A DNA stretch of 64,000 bases from the NCBI RefSeq assembly GCF_000350225.1, contig NW_005179276.1:1-64000 (forward strand), read 5' to 3'. This document shows, in pieces, positions 33,812 through 45,367 of the stretch. How positions within the stretch are numbered: position 1 is the first letter of the stretch; every line of letters starts with the position of its first letter. The stretch is from Chondrus crispus. Its lineage: Eukaryota; Rhodophyta; Florideophyceae; Gigartinales; Gigartinaceae. The notes beneath the pieces are model-generated. The model searched no databases and was not told the origin of the DNA. It saw only the letters and a list, made by a program, of their open reading frames with translations. The position numbers were made by a program, and so were the translations under genes.

Positions 33812-36800
33812 ATGCACACACCATCACAGCCGTTCGACGACGGCGACGCTGCTCTCCGAGACCGCGAACCGTCGCCCGAGTCCCCCGAAGGACAAGCGGC
33901 TGCGATGTTCGATCGCATAGCTGACTACATCGAGGAAGTCCGTACTTCACTCCGTATAGACGTGACGGACGCCATCTACTCGCGATGTATGGACGAGCTC
34001 CGCTACCTACGTGAAGGGAGGTTCGATCGAGTCAGCCAGTCCTTGGAGAATCTCCGAGCACTAGTCGACGAGTTATACTCGCAACTGGTGCTCGTCGAAG
34101 ACTCACGCCTCGCACAGCCCGTGCTGCACGGGCAAGGTCGCCCCGCGACGCCGACCTCGACGAGACGTCCTGACGATCGACCGTCCCTGTCTGTGGAACA
34201 GTTGGGGTTCGCGCACCTCTCCGCCGAGCTCAACGCTACGCGACAGCGTGCTCGTGACATGGAACGGACCATGGCCGCAAGGCTGCCCGGTGCCCCCGCG
34301 AGAGGGCCCGGTGGTGCCGTACCTCCGCGCGCCGTCGCTCCGGAAGGTTAGCGTCCGACTGGCGCCGACACCAGTCGGACTGCGGAAGGAAACCGTCCTC
34401 CGATGGGCGCGAATCTCGCGTCCGAGACCCAAGCATTGCCGCCTATCCTCGGAAGTAGGCGGCAGATGGAACGCGTATCGTACGCCGACATACAGGACCG
34501 TGGAGGAGCCGCTCGCGAATCCGGAGAACCCATGTTCTCCGTAGATCCCCGCTGGGGCGGCTACCCGCCGGCCGGTTACACCGCGCATCCAGGTCCGGTA
34601 AACGTCCGTACGCTACCCGTCACTGCCTTTGGCACGCTAGGTCCTGCCGAGCCCAGGCTCGAGCCGGTGCATACGATGATCCAAGAGTTCAGCGCCGTCG
34701 CTGACTATCGTATGTACCGTTTGGATAACACCTCGAGGCTCGTCACCTCGGGTGACGAGGGACGGATGGCGAAGTGTGGCATAACGGCGGTTCGCGATTA
34801 GATTTAGATCAGATCAATACGAACAACACACGCGCACACGTGTACCCCCACGTGTACGGAGGACACGCGAACACACGCGTACACGTGTAGGAGGCGCGTA
34901 CCACAGCGCGCACCGTACGCATCTCACACATGTGTTGTCAGCCCCGACGGCTGACAGCATTACAGCGCGGGACGACCCGCGCTACAGTAAGTTACTACAG
35001 CATACCGGTACTGTAGTATTATGACAGACGCATTGTATACATTAAATACGAGCGCGACCGGCGGCGGGGTAGGGGGACAAGCACGGACTTGTCCACGACC
35101 TACCGCCTAGGTCTGACTCCCAGCTTATCCTAAGGAAGCTTCCTTTAGCTACCTTAAGGCGAGACCGAGCGCGGGTAGAGGACGCGCGAGCACGCGAGCG
35201 AGCCTAGATCCACCTCCGCCCGTCAGCGCTGGAACGTAACCCAGCGCTGCTCCGGGGCGTCGAGGCGTAGATCGGCCCGCGCGTGTGCGCGTCCTCCCCC
35301 CGATCCCGCTCTACCACGCTACCCGGGCCCGTGCTCCGGTTTCGTTAGCTGGTCCGACTTCCCCCGTCTTCTCGTACGTACGGGTCTTCCAGGACTAAGC
35401 ATACACCCCTATCCGTTTAGGGGTGTTTATGCTACACGAAGTACGTATAACGCTGTCGTAAGATCCGTCCCACGATGCGTAGCTTCGACGGTACCGACCC
35501 GATCGAACTGCTGCCGTTCTTGAAGGATATCCGGATAACCTTCAACTCGCAATACCTTACCGAAGGTGTTGCGGTACGAGTCCTCGCGCACTTCCTAGAG
35601 CGCGACGCAGAGCGTCTGTATACGAGTTATACGATGCGTGGCCTCCGCGCCGGGCAACTCTACGACGACGTGAGCTGGCCGGGGCTCGTTAATCAATTCC
35701 TAAAAGGCTACCTAACCGACGACATGTTAGGTGAAGCGTACAACGCCGTCGCTACGGCGAGGCAACAACCGCATGAGACGGAGAACACATTGGCGGACCG
35801 GCTGTAAACGGCCGCGGTCCGGTGCACGGCAGTGTTCTCCGAACAGTCCCCCGCGCACTACTTTGTGCGGGGACTGTCACCTGCGACCCGTGCCGCAGCT
35901 TCCGAGACAGTTCAACGGCTGCCAAGTAGCCAGAAGACCGATCTTCCGACTATCCGCCGTATCGCAACGGCGGAAGGAACCACTTACCGCGCTCGGCGCG
36001 ACTTACCTCTGCCGGATCCGAAACCAGCAGGGAAGATGGGGCGGACTCCGAAGTCCGCCGCGACAAGTTCGCCCGCTTCAGCCCTCCACATCGGGGAGGA
36101 TGAGTGGCAGGCTGACCCTGTCCTCATTACGCAAGGAGCAGGGCCCGTGGGAGGACGACCTCCCACGCCGATGTCGACTGGAACGACATCAAGTTACGCG
36201 ACCGCCTTCGCGCACACTCCAAGAGCGGCAAGGGGTACGCACCCTCTGGTCGCAGAGCTCGACATCTCGAGCCGAGATGCACGGGGCGCAGGTCCTCAAG
36301 TGCCCCTCCTCACCGATGAGGAGTCGCGGCACGCGGCGGCCTTCGCCTCAACGGACGGAAGTGCATATGTCTGCTGGCTGTGCCGTACGTACGGCCACGC
36401 CATGTACGCCTGCGCGTTTCTGTCGCCGGAACAACGGATGTTCACGGCGTACAGGAACTACCGCTACCAGATAGAGACACGCCCCGGGGCGCGCAACCTC
36501 CTCCGGCAGTCGGTCGGCGAGGGCCGTCCCTCGCGCCAAGGTTTCCCGAATCGATCGGGTGGGGGCGCACGCCTGGCCCCACGCAGGGGCGGGTACCGTC
36601 GCAACGAGCTCGATACTCGTGACCGACGCGACTTCCGCGAAGCGGATACTCGATACCCGCGCCAGGAAGGGAGAGGAAACCGGGACCGATCCCGGCTTCC
36701 TCCAGGGGTACAGAACGCAATCATGTACCTCCAAGATTGGGCAGAGGACCCAGATCCTCTGCCCGCCGATGAGAATGGAGGAGCCCCGACGTTGGCTGCT

Positions 36801-36986
36801 CCTCAAGTGCTGCAACCTCCGAACGTTGCAGCCCAAGTCCACGAAGTACCCGAGTACTTCGCGGAAGCTACCGGCTCGAAGGTGAGGAGTCGTCCTCACA
36901 CCCTCGACGGGAGGCCCGAAGTCACGCTCGCTGTCGATTGCGGTGCGACCACTTCGGATAGTTCCGGTAGTACAAAAAACCCGTAA
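33812..36986 (+). pseudogene. gag: Gag of gypsy element B (split by a solo LTR)
   Basis: One reading frame runs from ATG 33812 to TAA 36984-36986 once the solo LTR (662 bp plus 5-bp duplication) is discounted. In-frame stops are TAG at 34349 and TAA at 35805-35807. Order: N-terminal coiled region (FDRIADYIEEVRTSLRIDV, SLENLRALVDELYSQLVLVE), a capsid-like part (DYRMYRL ... FDGTDPIELLPFLKDIR ... NTLADRL), then a CCHC knuckle CWLCRTYGHAMYAC near 36370, and a basic Arg/Gly-rich tail. The DYRxYRL and TF/SFxGxDP motifs are shared with gags C and D. The frame ends in a frameshift signal. Confidence 0.88.
34775..35436 (+). repeat. Solo LTR inside gag of B, TSD CGAAG
   Basis: 662 bp, TGTGGCATAACG to GTTTATGCTACA, the same length as the B LTR. 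CGAAG at 34770-34774 is repeated at 35437-35441. Copy A lacks it, so it inserted into B after the two copies diverged. Confidence 0.95.
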
Positions 36987-37023
36987 AGACGGCTACGCTC
37001 ACGCGGTCGCGTGAGCCGTCTTT
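36974..37023 (+). promoter_or_regulatory. -1 ribosomal frameshift signal, gag/pol of element B
   Basis: In the gag frame the heptamer A AAA AAC (36974-36980) is followed by CCG TAA and then a stem-loop. AAAGACGGCT (36985-36994) pairs with AGCCGTCTTT (37014-37023), and CACGC pairs with GCGTG around loop GGTC. Slippery heptamer, short spacer and strong stem form the standard -1 frameshift arrangement of retroelements. In this copy the -1 frame hits TGA at 37025 after the T-run, while pol continues in the third frame, consistent with a one-base loss there. Confidence 0.7.
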
Positions 37024-37815
37024 TTGAAGCTACCCAGACCCGTCACCTTCCGCCTTCGCAGGGACAGGGGATACTTACCGATAATATTCCCCGCTGCCTC
37101 GCCAGAAGTCACCGAGACCCCCGTGGGTCCGGCACCGACGACTATCTGTGACACGGCCCCGGCTTCCGCAAGCCCGGCACGTGACCGCGAAGGGGAAGAT
37201 ACCCTGACCATCGTTGGTCAGATGCCACGGACCGACCGTGAAGGCACCGCGGCTCCCGTAAGCCCCGTACACGACAAGGAACGAAGGGCGTGCGCCGATG
37301 CAGCAAGCCCCGAGGAAGCCACCGGACGACCGATGTCCGGAGGGCCGGGAAGAAGGCCCCGAAGGAGGGGCAAGAACCGTCGAAGGCGCCCGAACCGCAA
37401 CGACCTCGCTGCTCTGCCTCCCCCGAAGGTGGTCGACGGCGTCATTTGCCTTATGACGTCGAAGATTTACAACGTACTCGGCTCGATAGCCGCGGAGGGA
37501 AATGCCTTCAAGCCCCGCACGATAGCCGTTGATACGTGCTCGGGGTATAACCTGGTGAGGAAGGCCGACCTTCCTCCCGATTGGACGCCGTACGTCGTAC
37601 GAGACGCACCACTGCCACGATTGGCGGGCGCGAATAGCAATCCGCTCAAGCTCTCAGCCGTCGTACGGCTGGCTGTGCGGTTGAAGAACACGACGTTCCG
37701 AATTCCGTTCGTCGTAGCGGACCAGCTCGCCGTGCCGGTCTTTCTCCGCACGGCCTTCATCGATACCCACGTGCGATGTATCGACATCGAGGCTCAACGG
37801 GTGGAGCTGCGCTAA
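37015..37815 (+). pseudogene. pro: Protease region of element B
   Basis: Pro-rich linker, then a retropepsin-like segment: RTIAVDTCSGYNLVRKADLP (near 37518), with a hydrophobic flap-like stretch and FVVADQLAVPVFLRTAF downstream. The usual DTG/DSG active-site triad reads DTC, with SG following. That would impair a normal aspartic protease, unless the register differs. A TAA at 37813-37815 separates it from RT in the same frame. Confidence 0.75.
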
Positions 37816-37824
37816 GGCGGCTCT

Positions 37825-39549
37825 GTGGCCATCGTCGACGGAAAAGGGGAGCCGACTCCCCGTACCAGGCGTAACGGTCGCCAGACGAGACGGCCCGATG
37901 TACGCGAGGAGGCCCCGCAGGCGCTCCGAATCGCCCGCTGGGTCACCATCCCCGCGATGTCGCAAGCCCGAGGGCGCGTCACAACCGCGGGGAGGGACCT
38001 CGTATTCGTGGAGCCGAATCCGTCACTCCAACACCGACATGGAGTGAGGCTAACGAACGGCGTCGTCGAGGTCCTGCCGAATCAGACCTTCGGCGTCCTC
38101 GTCGCTAACTTTTCGCGACGGGAAAGGCGGCTTCCGAAGCACACCGTCGTGTGGTACGCGACGCGCAACCCCCTCGCGATCCTGACGCCCGAACGTCGCG
38201 TCGCCGAGGGAGTCGCACACGCGCTACACCTGACCGACTTGACCGATCAAGTCGAGATGGCAAGAGCTGGACGACCAAGCTCCGATGAGCTAGGGACCGT
38301 TAGGAGGAAACAGGTGGGGACGGACGATCGGCCACCTGGAGACCAACCGACAGCGAGAGGCACCGTAAGCCCCCAGAAAAGGGATCCCAAAATCCACCGA
38401 CGGATTGGGAAAAAGAGGTGGATTTGTCATACGTCGACGATGACAAGCTCCGTGGCCGACAAGCTCCGTGGCCACGTACTCGAGATGCTCCGTAAGCATT
38501 CGAGTCTGTGGAGCGGTGCGCTCGGAACGATCCGAGCCACGGAGCACCGCATCCCTCTCGAACCGGGAACAAAACCGATTCGTTGGATGCTCTATTGGAA
38601 GGGGCCCGCCATGCGCGAGATGGTTGCCAAGGAAGTCAACAAAATGCTGAACGCAGGGGTTATCGAACCCGCGAGCACCGAGTGGGCGTCCCCGGTGGTG
38701 CTCGTCCGGAAGAAAGACGGCTCTATTCGGTTCTGCGTGTACTACCGGCGTCTCAACGCGAAGACGGCAGCGGATTCGTATCCGCTGCCCCGGATGGATG
38801 ACTGCATCTACTCGTTAGGAGATGCAGCCGTCTTTACGACGTTGGACTGCAATTCCGGTTATTGGCAGATCCCGGTCGCTCCGGAGGACCGGGATAAGAC
38901 CACGTTTATGACGCACATGGGCATGTTTCGCCACCTGCGCATGCCGTTCGGACTAAAAGGGGCACCGGCCACCTTCCAACGTGCATTGGATATTATTCTT
39001 TCCGGAGTCCGCTGGCAAATATGCCTCGTCTATCTCGATGACGTCATAGTGTTCTTGCGTACGGACGCGGAACACGCGAAGCATCTCGACACTGTCTTGA
39101 GCTTGTTAGGGAGTGCCGGCATCTCCCTGAAGCTCAAGAAGTGTAGCTTCTTTCAACCGAAGTTACACTACCTGGGTCACGTCATCTCCCCAGGTAAATT
39201 GAGCGCGGCCGATACGGCGGCCGACGCCTTCCGGGCGTTCACGTTCCCGAGGACGCTGACGCAGGTGCGCTCGTTCCTCAGGGCGTGTAACGTATATCGC
39301 CGCTTCGTTAAGGGCTTCTCGAAAATAGCCCGTCCGTTGACAGATATGACGCGCAAGGATTCGGATCCTGACTTCTATAATCCTACCGAGGATCAACTCC
39401 AGGCGTTCGAGAACCTTAAGGAGTGCATGATCGCTCCGCCGATCCTCTCGTTGCCTCGGCATGGACGACCGTACCTGATCGACACCGACGCGAGCGCCTA
39501 CCAACTAGGCTGCACCCTGCTCCAAGAGCACGACCAGCCAAACGATTAG
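37825..39549 (+). pseudogene. pol: Reverse transcriptase of element B
   Basis: 574-codon ORF in frame with the protease. Ty3/gypsy RT blocks are present: EWASPVVLVRKKDGSIRFCV, YYRRLNAKT, SYPLPRMDD, TLDCNSGYWQIPVAP, MPFGLKGAPATFQRAL, catalytic VYLDDVIVF near 39040, then LHYLGHVIS and the VRSFLRACNVYRRFV connection. It runs into RNase H with YLIDTDASAYQLGCTL. The frame stops at 39547 because of a frameshift just before the second half of RNase H. The RT active site itself is intact. Confidence 0.92.
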
Positions 39550-39550
39550 C

Positions 39551-40261
39551 CCCGTTGGGTATTGGTCTTATTCGCTGAAAGACAGCGAACGAAACTACAG
39601 CGCTACTGAGCGCGAATGCTTCGCCGTAGTGTGGGCCGTCCGCACACTGCGGCCGTACGTTGAAGGCACGAAGTTCACCGTCCGAACGGATCACGACGCC
39701 TTGAGGTGGCTCATGTCCCTCACCGAGAGTTCCGGAAGACTCACCCGGTGTCGGCTACGTCTGGCTGAATACGACTTCACCATTCGCTACCGCCCTGGGC
39801 GTGTGCACCAGGTACCGGACGCCCTGTCACGCCTCGTGTCGCCGAGAGTCGCCGACGACCCTCGCCCCACCGTCGAGGTAGATGAAGACATTCCCACCTT
39901 CGAGGCCGGCACGACCGTTCGAGACGTATCGAACGAGCTCGCGGGCCACGTTTGTATCGCGAGCTGCGACCACGAGGTCGAGCACGTCTTCGCGACGACA
40001 CGGAACCAAGCCAGCTCACGAAGAAGGTCGCGCGCCCGAGCGCGTGACGAGCCCAGGAGCGACGACGAAGCCTCCGCTCTCCAAGGACCCACTTCGTTCT
40101 GGGAGGAGAATGACGAATTCGATGCCACTGACATCGAGCGCGCCGCAGACCACGAGGCTGGCGCGCCCGACTCTTCGGTGGCCCCTCCGCAGGACGACCT
40201 TCCGGCTCCTCTTACGATAGAGGAGATTGCTGACGAGCAACGCGTGGATGACTTCTGCTAA
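39551..40261 (+). pseudogene. pol: RNase H C-terminal half and linker, element B
   Basis: Continues the RT ORF after the frameshift: YWSYSLKDSERNYSATEREC (the conserved E), then VVWAVRTLRPYVEGTKFTVR and TDHDALRWLM (the conserved TDH). It then passes into an acidic linker and ends with in-frame TAA 40259-40261 immediately before integrase. Confidence 0.88.
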
Positions 40262-40267
40262 ACCGTT

Positions 40268-41689
40268 TTGGTACGACAGTCAGGGTCCCGGGACTCCGCG
40301 TTCTTCGAGGACCACCAGGGGGTGCTCAAACGGAGACACCCCTTCGACCCTGCTATCGTGCAGATGGTGGTACCTCGGACGCTCCGCGCCAGGCTGCTTC
40401 GCCTGTGCCACAACCTGGTCATCGCAGGGCACCCGGGCCAGAACCGTATGTACTACGCCCTCCGTCGCGAGTACTACTGGCCCCATCTGGCCGCAGATGT
40501 TGCCGCCACGGTGCGAGGTTGCCGAACCTGCGCGATGAACCGGGTCAAGCTGCGGAAACATCTCAACCGATTGAGATTGTTTCCAGCTACGGGGCCGCCC
40601 GAGAGCCTGGCCATCGACATCTTGGGGCCGCTCCCCAAGACGAAGTCAGGAAAACGGTTCCAGCTCGTGATCACGGACCGCTTTAGCAAGCTGACGCAAG
40701 TCGTTGCGCTCCGCACGATAACCGCATACACCTTCGCAGTTTCGTTCTGCGAATCGTGGGTGTTTAAGTACAGCGTCCCGCGCAAGTTGCTGTCGGATAA
40801 CGGACCGCAGTTTAACGCCAAGTTCTTCCACAGCACGTGCCGTGTTCTGGGGATAACTAACATGTACACATCAGCGTACCATCCCCAGACGAACGGGCAA
40901 GTCGAGCGATACAACCCAACGATCGCTGCGATGCTACGCAACTACGTAGATGAGCATCAAGATGACTGGGACGTGTACGTGGGGCCGCTTACGTATGCGT
41001 ATAACTCCCACGTACACCGCACCACCAACACGACGCCGTTCGAACTCGTGCTCACCAGGCCACCGCCAGAGTTCTCGCTTCGACGAGCCGACGGTGACGT
41101 TCCCCCTGCCGACAGGGGGAACCAACGTGCCGAGTTCCTCAAGACCTTGGATTCGACAATCCAGAGGGCCTACGGGAGCCTGCCACGGACGCAGGCTCGC
41201 TACAAGCGCGACTTCGATAAGCGCATACGACGGATCAATTCGCGACTCTGTCCGGGAGAGTACGTATACCTCAACCCCACCGACGGGGGAAGACTTCGAT
41301 CGAGCTCGCGTCCCCGGCAGTTGGACCCAACCGTGTCCTCGCGAACGCCCGCCGAACCATCACGATCGGTCGTGATGGGGTCACTGAGCAGATCGCTGCG
41401 TGTACGCGCCACCGCCGACAAACGCGCCACGGGGAGCATAACCACCCCAGCTGACCTTGACGACAAGGTCAGAGAGGGGACACAGTACGCTGTCGAGCGA
41501 CTAGTGAAGCACCAGGATACGGAAGACGGAACTATCGAGTTCCGCATCAAGTCGGCGGATTACGAAACGCCCACCTGGACTGCGCGGACTCACGTACCAG
41601 AGGAGCTGGTGTCTCGTTACGCCCAACGCCTCCGGGGACGCACCGGCATGGACCTCAACTCAAACGTGAACGCGGACGTTCACGCTTGA
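40268..41689 (+). pseudogene. pol: Integrase with chromodomain-like C-terminus, element B
   Basis: 473 codons, intact but cut off from RNase H by a stop in the same frame. H2C2 zinc region (LCHNLVIAGHPG ... CRTCAMNR), DDE core (SLAIDILGPLPKTKSGKRFQ, LLSDNGPQF, HPQTNGQVERYN), then a GPY/F-like region. The tail YAVERLVKHQDTEDG ... RIKSADYETPTWTAR ... VPEELVSRYAQRL has the pattern of a chromodomain, which marks chromoviruses and directs integration to chromatin. The ORF ends at TGA 41687, next to a polypurine run. Confidence 0.92.
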
Positions 41690-41698
41690 GGAGGGGGC
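41688..41698 (+). promoter_or_regulatory. Polypurine tract of element B
   Basis: GAGGAGGGGGC right at the integrase stop, preceded by GTGAACGCGGACGTT (41666-41680). The same 15-mer followed by a purine run recurs at 52774-52804, there abutting an LTR. Here no LTR follows. Confidence 0.6.
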
Positions 41699-44098
41699 CC
41701 CCAACCGCTCCTTTTGGGATAAAGGTAACCGACCGCGGTTAGGCAAAATTCCGATAAAGGCGCAAGGACACCGGTCCTCCAACCTCCCCCGACGGGGAGG
41801 GAGTCACACGACTCCAGGAGCAACACCGGACGAAGATCATCGAAAGGAGCACGCAAACGCGGAGACGTCACGTGATAGCAAGCAGTACGGGCTGCCGTAT
41901 GAGAATCCCAGCGGAAACGGCAACTAACGGAGAAGAACAACGGACCCTCCCAGCCGACAATACGGACCAGCACCGCGGTATCCCACAGGGGTATTCACAC
42001 GACAGCATGAGACAGGGGGTCCCGAATCCCCTCCCCACCACAGGGGCGCAGCAGCGATCTGCATGATCTCTCGAATCGCCAATTGTTAAACGCCAACTCA
42101 CGGAGTAAGGCGTGGGATTTCACGCACTCTGTGGCGTGCCATGCCCACTGAAAGGGTCGCCTCGATAACCTGGCCCCGGTGCGTGAGTACGCGAATGGAC
42201 GGGGCGCCTAAAATAAGGCACGAGGAGCAATGGAAGCGTACCCATGCTCAAGGTACGGACCAAGTGAGGACGAGGTGAACAAGTCCGACGCGCAATTAAT
42301 ACGTCGGCGCGGAACTCGTGCCACAACTGTCGACCCGCCTCACTGTCAGCCTGCGGTACGCACTGTAAATTCGGTACAGACCGTTCTGGCAAACCGCCGC
42401 CACCGACGGCAGAAGGTTAAAAACAGATGAAATTAAGGACAAGTGGGAAATTACACCGTCATGCGGGTGTGGCACGTGCGGGACGCGCCACCCGCACCAC
42501 ACGTAATAGTCGACAGGACAACGAAGCGGCCGTTGTCTCCGACACCTGGCGACAAAACGCCCAAGGGGTGAGGTGGTACCGAGCCAGGAGAACGCGCGCG
42601 GATTCCCCCGCGGTCCGGGATGATCATCCCTCACACGAACGGAAAGAGGCGCCGAGCACTCAGCTGCCACTGCCTGGTGCGCGGCGGAATGACCACCGCT
42701 CCAAACGACAAGGCAGGTACTGCGTTGTCACGGCGGCGTAATCGCGACGACCGCGCCGTACAGTAGCGAAAGAACGCCAAGAGCAACGATTCACGCCGCG
42801 CTACTCATCCATCTTTTTCCCTCCCGGGTCCTTTGCATAGGGACGACGGAGTCGCCGTCGTCACCGACCACTTCAGACAACATTTCGCCTCGGGTCGCTT
42901 GAGGTGCAGTGTGACGCACGCTCGACAAAAAGGCGGTGCGAATGAGACGGGAACGACTTCCCGATACGGGGAGAGGTATAAGAAGGCTCGGTACCGTGCG
43001 CCGATGACTACACGAACGGTCAGAGTGGAATAGGGGCACGTCGCGAGCCACCTTTCGAAAAGCTCGCAGTCTGCAACGGCGCCCCATGCCCTGTCGCTCG
43101 AACATGGGGTGGTGCAGAGAAAGAAACCCCCCCGATACCTCTGCGGAATCAGAAGGAGGCGGAAATTGTCTGACAACGTCGACTTTAGCAAGCTGAGGAA
43201 AGAGCGTGGCATAATAAGACGCCTTCGTGATGCCCGATGGACCTCTACTCCAGGTTCGAACCCTCCAGGGGGTACACACGAACGGCTCGGACCGTGACAC
43301 AACGTCGCCACACGAGTGCCCTCACTGTTGAAGGGAAGAGTAAAGATGCTGCACGCGCGGAGACCCCTAAGGCTCGGTATTAGAACGACCAAGACCCGGA
43401 GAGAGAGCACGTCGCCGTGAAGCCGCCGAGACCTCGTCGACGAGGTCGCGTTAGTGACCATGGACGAGATTCGCGCCGCCGTCAAGGACGTGCTCGATGA
43501 CACGGAGTCCCGCTTAGAGCACGACGCCACTACCCGAGCGCACGCGGGGCGGGAGGACCAAGCTCATGGACGTGCACAAACCTGTAACAGAGCTTCGGCA
43601 TGCAACGTCCATCCCACGTTGACGATACCGCACAAATAGCGAGCAGCGCGGGCTACGCGACAGCCTGCGCAAATATCCCGGGAGCGTGCGGTGCCGGGAG
43701 TTGAGCAGGAGAGGAGAGAGGTGAATTAAGGACGGGGGGAAAGGAAGGGAAGAAGCATGCGGGAACGAGAGCTGGTTCCAGAGCGGCATGTGCGCGTCGC
43801 GGGTGGACGGCGGCCTGGGGCGGCTGCTGGCTGTGATGCCAAGATCAGACCGATGCCTCCGACCCTCGAAGGAGGTCGGAGCGCCGGCGGCTTTATTTGC
43901 GTGTAACCTATCGGTGCCTTAAGGGCGGTGCCCTATCTATGGGTGGTGCCCTATCTGGGTGGAACCACACTGGCGCTGGCGCTGACGTGGTGGGGCCGCA
44001 CCACACGTCACGGACTGCGCTGTGATTTTTTGGCAAAAATACATTTCGCGGGAAAATGTTTTTTGGAATTTTTTTGGGTGATTTTATCAAGGTCAAGG
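41699..44098. other. No gene supported; 3' LTR of B absent
   Basis: GC-rich, with long antisense ORFs (for example 42805-43530, minus) typical of such composition. 43434-43639 (+) has a short coiled-looking frame (MDEIRAAVKDVLDDTESRLE) that may be a gag relic. An 18-bp palindrome GACCTCGTCGACGAGGTC lies near 43431. A 16-bp direct repeat GGGTGGTGCCCTATCT lies near 43940-43970. 43.9-44.1 kb turns AT-rich up to the copia insertion. Confidence 0.4.
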
Positions 44099-44455
44099 TG
44101 TGGAAATTATCAGCTGACGATGACGGTTACTGTCCGCCAAGTGCATCCGAATCGTTGAAAAAGGTGCATTAAATACGGACAGAATTTAATTGACCTCATC
44201 TGTCAACCTACAGTGCCTCTCTCAACAACTCTACTGATAAGGCAATAACTCGTAATTATCAGCACAAGAATCGAAAAGAAGAGAGTAAAACGGGAGGATG
44301 AGACGCGCGGGAGTAGTAGTATAAATAGTCAGAAGCCCGGGCAGAATAGCTGCTTCGGGCAAGCAAAAAAGGACGAAACCAGCACAGTAAATTGACGCGA
44401 ACATTCTCGGCCGGTCCTGCCGGATAACACTTACCGTTTTTCTACTTTTGCGACA
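44099..44455 (+). repeat. 5' LTR of copia element
   Basis: TGTGGAAATTATC to TTTTGCGACA. A TATA box TATAAATA lies at 44320-44327. There is no ATG between it and the zinc-finger ORF. Confidence 0.96.
44320..44327 (+). promoter_or_regulatory. TATA box in copia 5' LTR
   Basis: TATAAATA, identical in the 3' LTR at 51597-51604. Confidence 0.65.
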
Positions 44456-44650
44456 GTCTAGAATTTACGCTTCACTAGTTTCTTCGAGAAGAAAAACAAC
44501 AACCTCAGCCTTTCAAGTTCAAGATTTTTTTTGTTTTTTCGAGAGTGGTCTTCTTATCTCTTTTTTAATATTAACGCAGTACGTTTTATCAAAAACGAGG
44601 TAAAGCCGCCTTCTTCTTTAGGATAACTCTCATCGGAAATAATAAAAAGA

Positions 44651-45367
44651 GTAAGTTCTTTATTTTTCCGCTGCCTCTAAAATAGGAACCTAGTTGCCTA
44701 ACTAATTTCTATTTTAGTGGTATTCAAACCAAATTCAGACAAGGACCTTGGGGCACCGCAAGCCCCCAAAGAGCAGTCAGAAGAAATCTCTCAGCCAGGC
44801 GCACGGCCTCGACCCTGCACGCCCGTGGTAAACTGGGACAACGACGGGGAGGACTCCATCTCCGTTTTGGACCTCGTCGAAGAAGAGGCTACCCCGGCGG
44901 ACCAACCCCGCCCGGAAGACAAGATTTACGAGAAGATAACACGTGTACAGAATCTACACGCAAATAGTTCTGGACACGTGGACAGCGCGTCACGGGTTCT
45001 TTGCCAAATTAAGGCCCGTACTACAGTACCGAAAAGTAATTTGCCGGTTCTACTGGAAGGCGTGAGTAGGACACTACATCGCGTGGCCACCTCACGAATC
45101 GGGGAAAAGCCTGCTCCTGCACCCCTGCTCACGTGCCAGGTGTGTCAAGTCACGTTGACTGGCAGGCACCAGCTATGCCAACACAGGGGTGGGAAGAAAC
45201 ACCGCGCACGCGAGGCTCGACATCAGCGCGAGGCCGAGGACTTCTACTGTGGCATTTGTGCGCGTTTCTTTCCCTCCGCGCACGACCTCGACAACCACCT
45301 CATCGGCTCTATTCACCGCCGCCGCGACCAATTCTTGCGCGAGCGCCAACTCACACGCCAAATTTAG
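44651..45367 (+). CDS. Spliced accessory ORF with two U1-type zinc fingers (copia)
   Basis: Intron 44651-44717 (67 nt) has donor AGA|GTAAGT, branch-like CTAACTAA and a TTTCTATTTTAG acceptor. Joining 44650 to 44718 makes an ATG across the junction (AAAAG A|TG GTATTC), in frame with 215 further codons. There is no other ATG between the LTR TATA box and this point. The protein has an acidic Pro-rich N-terminus and two C-terminal fingers, both CX2CX12HX5H: CQVCQVTLTGRHQLCQH and YCGICARFFPSAHDLDNH. That spacing is the U1/matrin type that binds dsRNA or RNA-protein targets. Such an ORF is not part of the usual copia gag-pol set. No stops or frameshifts break it. Confidence 0.75.

Noticed and set aside
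36985..37023. Stem-loop followed by T-run, like a bacterial terminator
   Set aside because: The context is a eukaryotic gypsy element, and its position after a slippery heptamer explains it better as a frameshift stimulator.
43245..43275. GGTTCGAACCC resembling a tRNA T-arm/B box
   Set aside because: No matching A box, acceptor pairing or anticodon arm can be built upstream; isolated chance match.
42805..43530. 241-codon minus-strand ORF
   Set aside because: GC-rich antisense frame with no domain and no splice or start context.
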